In this document: positions 1-5,499 of the stretch, in pieces
How positions within the stretch are numbered: position 1 is the first letter of the stretch
Layout: the number at the start of each line of letters is the position of its first letter
Source: an uncultured Eubacteriales bacterium
GTDB taxonomy: Bacteria > Bacillota > Clostridia > Oscillospirales > Oscillospiraceae
Direction: 5' to 3'
NCBI GenBank assembly: GCA_900551495.1
Contig: URWG01000125.1
Span: 1-5,499, forward strand
Length of the DNA stretch: 5,499 bases
The notes under the pieces: generated by a model
The model's input: the letters and a program-made list of their open reading frames with translations, nothing else
Told to the model about the DNA's origin: nothing
Database searches by the model: none
Made by a program: the position numbers and the translations under genes

Positions 1-1097
1 TCGTCGTGCCGAACACCGGCGGACGCAAGGGGATCCGTCCCGCCATCGCCGCAGGCATGGTCGCCGGTGACCCGAAGCGGGAGCTGCAGGTCATCGCGCG
101 GCTTTCCGAGGGGAAGTCAGACGAAATGGACCGCTTCCTCGAAACGGTGCAGATCAACGTGACCTGCGGCGCCTCCGACCACAAGCTCGACATCGACCTG
201 ACCGCCTATGTCGGGGAGCACAGCGCCCGCGTCCGTATTGTCGATCAGCACACGAACATCGTCTACATGGCGCACGACGGCGAAATTTTGCGCGACGAGC
301 CGATCACGGTGCGGACGGACGAGCCGACGACGAACAAGAGCTGCCTGAATTTGAAGGATATTTTGGAATATGCCGCGACGACCGATTTGACGGAGGTCAA
401 GCCCCTCCTGCTGCGGCAGATCGAGTGCAACTCCGCCATTGCCGAGGAGGGTCTGAACGGCGTTTGGGGCGCACAGATCGGGCGCATCCTGCTCGACGAC
501 TACGGCGACGACGTGAAGCAGCGCGCCAAGGCCTACGCCGCCGCAGGCTCCGACGCACGGATGAGCGGCTGCGAGAAGCCGGTGGTGATCCTCTCCGGCT
601 CGGGCAATCAGGGCATTACCGCCTGTATGCCCGTCGTGGTCTATGCGCGGCATATCGGCGCGTCGGAGGAGCAGCTCTGCCGTGCGCTGCTGGTGTCCGA
701 CCTCATTACCGTTCATCAAAAGAGCGGAATCGGTCGCCTGTCCGCCTACTGCGGGGCAATTTCCGCAGGTGTCGGCGCGGGCGCGGGTATCTGCTATCTG
801 CTCGGCGGGGACGAGACTGCCGTTGCGCATACCGTTGTCAATGCCGTCGCGATCCTGTCGGGAACGGTCTGCGACGGCGCAAAGCCCTCCTGCGCGGCAA
901 AGATCGCCGCTGCCGTAGACGCGGGTATTTTGGGCTACCATATGTACCTGCACCACCGCGAATTCCACCGCGGCGAGGGGATCGTTGCCGATTCCGCGGA
1001 TGCCACGATCGCGAATGTCGGCGTGCTTGCCAGTCAGGGGATGCGTCAGACCGACAGCACCATTCTGAACATCATGCAGCGCGGCGATTGCCTTTAA
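1..1097 (+). CDS. cyuA: L-cysteine desulfidase, CyuA/YhaM (UPF0597) family, 5'-truncated by the window
   Basis: Partial gene; the frame is open from base 3 and reads V-V-P-N-T-G-G, the internal conserved segment of this family. The GTG at 6 is therefore not a real start, and about 60-70 N-terminal residues lie before the window. Family knowledge: these enzymes use an oxygen-labile [4Fe-4S] cluster to split L-cysteine into pyruvate, ammonia and sulfide in the cytoplasm. Counting from the codon at 6, three cysteines stand at 249 (SAYCGAIS), 289 and 296 (CDGAKPSC). Their spacing of 40 and 7 equals that of the cluster cysteines 282, 322 and 329 recalled for the Methanocaldococcus jannaschii enzyme. 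The fourth conserved, catalytic cysteine would be in the missing N-terminus. A GSGNQG motif (198-203) and Gly/Ala-rich helices also fit. The gene ends with TAA, 116 bases before htrA, which appears to have its own promoter. Related [4Fe-4S] L-serine dehydratases are a less likely alternative. Confidence 0.88.
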   Translation, partial: VVPNTGGRKGIRPAIAAGMVAGDPKRELQVIARLSEGKSDEMDRFLETVQINVTCGASDHKLDIDLTAYVGEHSARVRIVDQHTNIVYMAHDGEILRDEPITVRTDEPTTNKSCLNLKDILEYAATTDLTEVKPLLLRQIECNSAIAEEGLNGVWGAQIGRILLDDYGDDVKQRAKAYAAAGSDARMSGCEKPVVILSGSGNQGITACMPVVVYARHIGASEEQLCRALLVSDLITVHQKSGIGRLSAYCGAISAGVGAGAGICYLLGGDETAVAHTVVNAVAILSGTVCDGAKPSCAAKIAAAVDAGILGYHMYLHHREFHRGEGIVADSADATIANVGVLASQGMRQTDSTILNIMQRGDCL

Positions 1098-1123
1098 GAA
1101 TTAAAAATTTCTTATTTTTCACG

Positions 1124-1154
1124 TCACAAATCGGTAACAATCCGACGGTATACT
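1124..1154 (+). promoter_or_regulatory. Probable htrA promoter with an 11-bp-spaced direct repeat in the -35 region
   Basis: The 116-base gap between the desulfidase and htrA is markedly more AT-rich than the flanking genes. TATACT at 1149-1154 is a good -10 candidate. No good -35 stands 17 bases upstream; the nearest weak match is TCACAA at 1124-1129 with a 19-base spacer. The -35 area is instead occupied by ACAAATCG (1126-1133) and ACAATCCG (1137-1144), which start exactly 11 bases apart. Two half-sites one helical turn apart with a poor -35 are the usual layout for activation by an OmpR/PhoB-type response regulator. In Bacillus, htrA genes are controlled by such a system (CssRS). The -10 is reasonably supported; the activator is an inference. 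Confidence 0.45.
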
Positions 1155-1184
1155 GAGCGCAGAAAACAACAGGGAGCAGCCGAG

Positions 1185-1208
1185 ATGACCGCTTCCGTGA
1201 AGGAGTGA
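1185..1208 (+). other. Seven-codon mini-ORF (MTASVKE) overlapping the htrA ribosome binding site
   Basis: ATG at 1185 opens a short frame reading M-T-A-S-V-K-E and closing with TGA at 1206-1208, five bases before the htrA ATG. A plausible Shine-Dalgarno, AGGGAG at 1171-1176, precedes it by 8 bases. The last codons of the mini-ORF are the htrA Shine-Dalgarno itself (GAAGGAG at 1199-1205). If it is translated, ribosomes would end within the htrA initiation region, giving translational coupling or occlusion. It may be a chance frame; only the sequence arrangement supports it. Confidence 0.25.
1199..1205 (+). promoter_or_regulatory. Ribosome binding site that fixes the htrA start
   Basis: GAAGGAG ends 8 bases before ATG 1214, an optimal spacing. 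The in-frame GTG at 1205 overlaps this Shine-Dalgarno and cannot be the start served by it. The HtrA protein should therefore begin at the ATG (M-N-E-P-F). Confidence 0.8.
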
Positions 1209-1213
1209 CTGCA

Positions 1214-2680
1214 ATGAACGAACCTTTTGATCTCTATGGCACGGGTGACGAGAAGGGGCTTGAGCAACCCACCCCGCAGGATGCAGCAAACGAGGCATCC
1301 GATTCCGCAGCGCAGGCGGAGCAGACCGAACAGACCGCTCGGGAAAACGCCGCGCCGCAGTACAATGCAGCGCCTTACGGTTCGCCGCAGCATAACTACA
1401 CCGCGCCGAGCTACACCGCGCCCAATTATTCCGCGCCGCCCAAAAAGCAGCGCAAGCCGAGAAAGAAGCATACCGCGCTCCGCATTACCGCACTCGCCCT
1501 GTGCTGTGCGCTGCTGGGCAGTGTGTGCGGCGGCGTTGCGGTCGGGCTGATCCTCCGCAACAACACGCCTGCTCCCACCGTGGCGCAGCCGTCCGTCTCC
1601 GAGAGCTTTGAAAATCAGAGCGTCCGCCCCGTTTCCGCCAACACCAAGGCGCTGACGCCTTCGGAAATTTACGAAAAGAATGTCCCCGCCATCGTCGGCA
1701 TCTACAACGAGTCGATTTCCGACGGCTATAACGTCTTCGGTCAGCGCTCGACCATCGCCAGCAGCGGCACCGGATTCATCATCTCCGCCGACGGCGAGAT
1801 CCTGACGAACTACCACGTGGTGGAAAATGCGCAGACGCTGACCGTGACCCTCCGCGACGGCACGAAGTATCCCGCTACCGTGCTGGGCTACGAGGCGGAG
1901 AGCGACATCGCGCTGATTAAGATCGAGGCAACCGGACTGCCCACCGTGACGCTGGGCAAATCAGCCGACCTTGCCGTCGGTGATGAGGTCGTCGCCATCG
2001 GTAATCCTCTCGGCGAGCTGACCTATTCCCTGACGGTCGGCTACGTCAGCGCGAAGGAACGCGCCGTCAACACCGACGGCACGCCCATCAACATGATGCA
2101 GCTTGACGCGACCATCAACTCCGGCAACTCCGGCGGTCCGCTGTTCGACGTGTGCGGCAATGTTGTCGGCATTATCTCCGCGAAATATTCCGGCTCGACC
2201 GGCAGCGGCACCTCCATTGAGGGCATCGGCTTTGCCATCCCCATTGACGACGTGACCGCGATCATGGACGACCTCCGCGACTACGGCACCGTGCAGAACC
2301 GTGCCTACATGGGGATCCTCGGCTCGAGCATCAGCGCCACCGACGCGGACAATTACGGTCTGCCTCTCGGTATGCTGGTCAGCAGCGTGCAGAGCGGGAG
2401 CAGCGCGGAAAAGGCAGGCTTGCAGCGCCGCGACATTCTGACAGGGATCGGCGGCGTGACGATCAGCTCCTATGAGGACCTGAACCGCGAGCTGAAGAAG
2501 TACCGCGCGGGCGACGAGACGACCCTGACCGTTTACCGCTCCGGCGAGACGATCGAGCTGACCATCGTCTTTGACGCAAAGCCGCAGGAATCGACCGATC
2601 AGACGCCGACCGAGCAGGATGAACAGACCGCTACCGAGGGCGCGAACCCCTGGGGCAACATCTGGGACTTCCTCCCCTAA
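1214..2680 (+). CDS. htrA: HtrA/DegP-like membrane-anchored serine protease with one PDZ domain
   Basis: Encodes 488 residues. Residues 1-85 form a low-complexity head rich in Ala, Gln, Pro, Tyr and acidic residues, ending in a basic patch (KKQRKPRKKH). A single hydrophobic helix at about 91-114 follows, giving an N-in, C-out anchor that places the protease outside the membrane. The trypsin-like domain spans about 157-352, with His201 (TNYHVV), Asp231 (ESDIALIK) and Ser306 (NSGNSGGPLF). The triad spacings of 30 and 75 residues are the same as in E. coli DegP (105, 135, 210). One PDZ domain covers about 365-455 (YMGI, GLQRRDIL, TVYRSGE). An acidic Thr/Glu/Gln tail ends in NPWGNIWDFLP. Family role: degradation of misfolded or damaged exported proteins under envelope stress. 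The ATG at 1214 is chosen from its Shine-Dalgarno. The gene appears monocistronic, flanked by its own promoter and by a hairpin followed by the copper promoter. All catalytic residues are present, so it should be active. Confidence 0.95.
   Translation: MNEPFDLYGTGDEKGLEQPTPQDAANEASDSAAQAEQTEQTARENAAPQYNAAPYGSPQHNYTAPSYTAPNYSAPPKKQRKPRKKHTALRITALALCCALLGSVCGGVAVGLILRNNTPAPTVAQPSVSESFENQSVRPVSANTKALTPSEIYEKNVPAIVGIYNESISDGYNVFGQRSTIASSGTGFIISADGEILTNYHVVENAQTLTVTLRDGTKYPATVLGYEAESDIALIKIEATGLPTVTLGKSADLAVGDEVVAIGNPLGELTYSLTVGYVSAKERAVNTDGTPINMMQLDATINSGNSGGPLFDVCGNVVGIISAKYSGSTGSGTSIEGIGFAIPIDDVTAIMDDLRDYGTVQNRAYMGILGSSISATDADNYGLPLGMLVSSVQSGSSAEKAGLQRRDILTGIGGVTISSYEDLNRELKKYRAGDETTLTVYRSGETIELTIVFDAKPQESTDQTPTEQDEQTATEGANPWGNIWDFLP
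1394..1438 (+). repeat. Three tandem 15-base units within htrA encoding (N/S)-Y-(T/S)-A-P
   Basis: Three in-frame 15-base units encode NYTAP, SYTAP and NYSAP (residues 61-75 of HtrA). The first two share the 12-mer CTACACCGCGCC at 1396-1407 and 1411-1422; the third has diverged. They lie in the cytoplasmic low-complexity head just before the basic patch and membrane helix. Such short tandem units can change copy number by slippage without breaking the frame. Confidence 0.7.
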
Positions 2681-2696
2681 ACAAAAACAAATTCAA

Positions 2697-2722
2697 TTCG
2701 CCGCTCGACCTCGGGCGGCGAA
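2697..2722. terminator. GC-rich hairpin between htrA and the copper operon, possible terminator
   Basis: TTCGCCGC (2697-2704) is a perfect inverted repeat of GCGGCGAA (2715-2722). The stem can continue through a T-G wobble, C-G and G-C to an ACCT loop, giving 11 pairs. Outer AAATT (2689-2693) and AATTT (2725-2729) arms could add a further stem after small internal loops. It begins 16 bases after the htrA stop, the usual place for an intrinsic terminator. The plus-strand tail is A-rich (AAAAAATTTG), not T-rich, so it is not canonical for htrA. On the minus strand the tail is moderately T-rich, but no minus-strand gene is evident. It could act as a weak terminator, an mRNA 3' stabiliser, or an insulator in front of the copper promoter. 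Confidence 0.4.
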
Positions 2723-2731
2723 AAAATTTGC

Positions 2732-2760
2732 TTGACAAATACCCCTGAGGGGTATATGAT
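2732..2760 (+). promoter_or_regulatory. Strong sigma-A-type promoter of the csoR-copA operon
   Basis: TTGACA (2732-2737) is a perfect -35, separated by 17 bases from TATGAT (2755-2760), one mismatch from the TATAAT consensus. An A/T tract (AAAAAATTT, 2721-2729) lies directly upstream of the -35, where an UP-like element would act. Transcription would start near 2767, leaving a leader of about 40 bases before csoR. The spacer is almost entirely occupied by the CsoR palindrome, so a strong promoter is held off by a repressor sitting between -35 and -10. Confidence 0.9.
2739..2755. promoter_or_regulatory. CsoR operator palindrome
   Basis: A perfect 17-base inverted repeat, ATACCCC-TGA-GGGGTAT, lies in the promoter spacer and touches the first base of the -10. 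The short C-tract/G-tract palindrome flanked by AT pairs is the known operator style of CsoR/RcnR-family repressors, and a csoR gene follows immediately. This supports copper-dependent autoregulation of csoR and copA. No second copy is seen elsewhere in the window. Confidence 0.88.
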
Positions 2761-2790
2761 GCGCATAGAAAAGGGAAGAGAATCAAAGCG

Positions 2791-2800
2791 AAGGAGAGGG
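2791..2800 (+). promoter_or_regulatory. csoR ribosome binding site with three closely spaced in-frame starts
   Basis: AAGGAGAGGG is followed by in-frame GTG (2800), TTG (2803) and ATG (2809). GTG is too close to AAGGAG (3 bases). TTG has 6-base spacing from AAGGAG. ATG has 12-base spacing from AAGGAG but 8 from the overlapping GAGAGGG. The ATG is preferred by codon type; the TTG start would add only Met-Leu-Lys. Confidence 0.6.
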
Positions 2801-2808
2801 TGTTGAAA

Positions 2809-3105
2809 ATGCCTTGTTGTAATTGTGAAAAGCACAAGCACCGCTCGGAGGAGGAGCGTCGGGCGCTGCAAAATCGCCTGAGCCGCATTGAGGGGCAGAT
2901 TCGCGGGCTGCGCGGCATGATCGATCGGGACGCGTACTGCACCGACATCCTGACCCAGTCCGCCGCCGCTGCCGCCGCGCTCAATGCCTTTAATCGCGAG
3001 CTGCTGGCGGTGCACATCCGCACCTGCGTCGCCGAGGACATCCGCGCCGGAAAGGACGGAGTGATCGATGAGCTGACGGATACCTTGCAAAAGCTGATGA
3101 AATAG
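2809..3105 (+). CDS. csoR: CsoR-family Cu(I)-sensing transcriptional repressor
   Basis: Encodes 98 residues, a normal length for this all-helical, DNA-binding metal-sensor family (DUF156). The copper ligands are Cys44 (AYCTDIL), His69 and Cys73 (HIRTC). Their 25 and 4 spacing is that of Cys36/His61/Cys65 in Mycobacterium tuberculosis CsoR. The RIEGQIRGLRGMI segment (26-38) is the family's conserved helix 1. The Cys-His-Cys set argues for Cu(I) sensing rather than the persulfide sensor CstR (which lacks the His), nickel RcnR or formaldehyde FrmR. It should act as a cytoplasmic tetramer, bound to the operator in its own promoter when copper is low and released by Cu(I). It is the first gene of the operon, 12 bases before copA. 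An odd feature is a cysteine-rich N-terminus, MPCCNCEKHKH, with three extra cysteines and two histidines outside the usual site. Confidence 0.93.
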   Translation: MPCCNCEKHKHRSEEERRALQNRLSRIEGQIRGLRGMIDRDAYCTDILTQSAAAAAALNAFNRELLAVHIRTCVAEDIRAGKDGVIDELTDTLQKLMK

Positions 3106-3110
3106 AGGTG
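3105..3110 (+). promoter_or_regulatory. copA ribosome binding site
   Basis: GAGGTG starts on the last base of the csoR stop codon TAG (3103-3105) and lies 7 bases before the copA ATG at 3118. This tight packing supports co-transcription with csoR and fixes the copA start; the protein then begins directly with its metal-binding strand, MKFDVTGMSCAAC. Confidence 0.75.
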
Positions 3111-3117
3111 TCACGGT

Positions 3118-5499
<2,382 letters not shown>

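Noticed and set aside
117..968. Minus-strand open frame of about 283 codons opposite the cysteine desulfidase
   Set aside because: Same antisense codon-bias effect; no domain is recognised, and the plus-strand frame carries the conserved cysteine spacing.
1103..1119. AAAAAT-TTCTT-ATTTTT inverted repeat after the desulfidase stop
   Set aside because: The stem is made only of A-T pairs and would be too weak for a typical intrinsic terminator; it is more likely just part of an AT-rich promoter region.
425..1156. Plus-strand open frame in another phase across the desulfidase and into the intergenic region
   Set aside because: Its translation is Arg-rich without family features, and it overlaps a convincing gene for most of its length.
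1205..1213. GTG at 1205 as the htrA start
   Set aside because: It overlaps the Shine-Dalgarno GAAGGAG, which is ideally spaced for the ATG at 1214 instead.

Overview
The window comes from a moderately GC-rich genome, roughly 60% by eye. It carries four plus-strand protein genes and no RNA genes, insertion sequences or CRISPR arrays that I can see. The gene types, the strong AAGGAG-type ribosome binding sites and the CsoR-CopA arrangement suggest a gut-type Firmicute of the Clostridia (Oscillospiraceae/Ruminococcaceae-like). That placement is an inference from sequence style; nothing here fixes the species.

Region 1 (1-1097) is the 3' five-sixths of an iron-sulfur L-cysteine desulfidase of the CyuA/YhaM (UPF0597) family. 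Its N-terminus lies before the window. Region 2 (1098-1213) is a short AT-rich intergenic stretch. It holds a probable -10 element, an 11-bp-spaced direct repeat and a seven-codon mini-ORF that runs into the ribosome binding site of the next gene. Region 3 (1214-2680) is a membrane-anchored HtrA/DegP-like serine protease: a cytoplasmic low-complexity head, one transmembrane helix, a trypsin-like domain with a complete His-Asp-Ser triad, and one PDZ domain.

Region 4 (2681-2808) contains a GC-rich hairpin and a textbook copper-responsive promoter. The promoter is TTGACA, 17 bp, TATGAT, with a perfect ATACCCC-TGA-GGGGTAT palindrome filling the spacer. Region 5 (2809-5499) is the copper operon it drives. 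It encodes a CsoR-family Cu(I) repressor with an intact Cys-His-Cys site, then 12 bases later a Cu(I)-exporting P1B-type ATPase (CopA). The logic is the known one: excess Cu(I) binds CsoR, CsoR leaves the operator, and CsoR and CopA are made so that CopA can pump Cu(I) out.

The most interesting point is at the 3' end. The CopA reading frame does not stop after its last membrane helix. It runs through a lysine-rich linker into a second, C-terminal heavy-metal-associated (HMA) domain with a CxxC motif. At that junction sits a strong internal Shine-Dalgarno (AAGGAG) with an in-frame ATG 9 bases downstream. A run of six A residues lies between them, and a +1-frame TGA overlaps the ATG. The locus could therefore make a CopA-HMA fusion, a free CopZ-like copper chaperone, and (by slippage) a CopA ending before the chaperone domain. 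The gene is still open at the window end.
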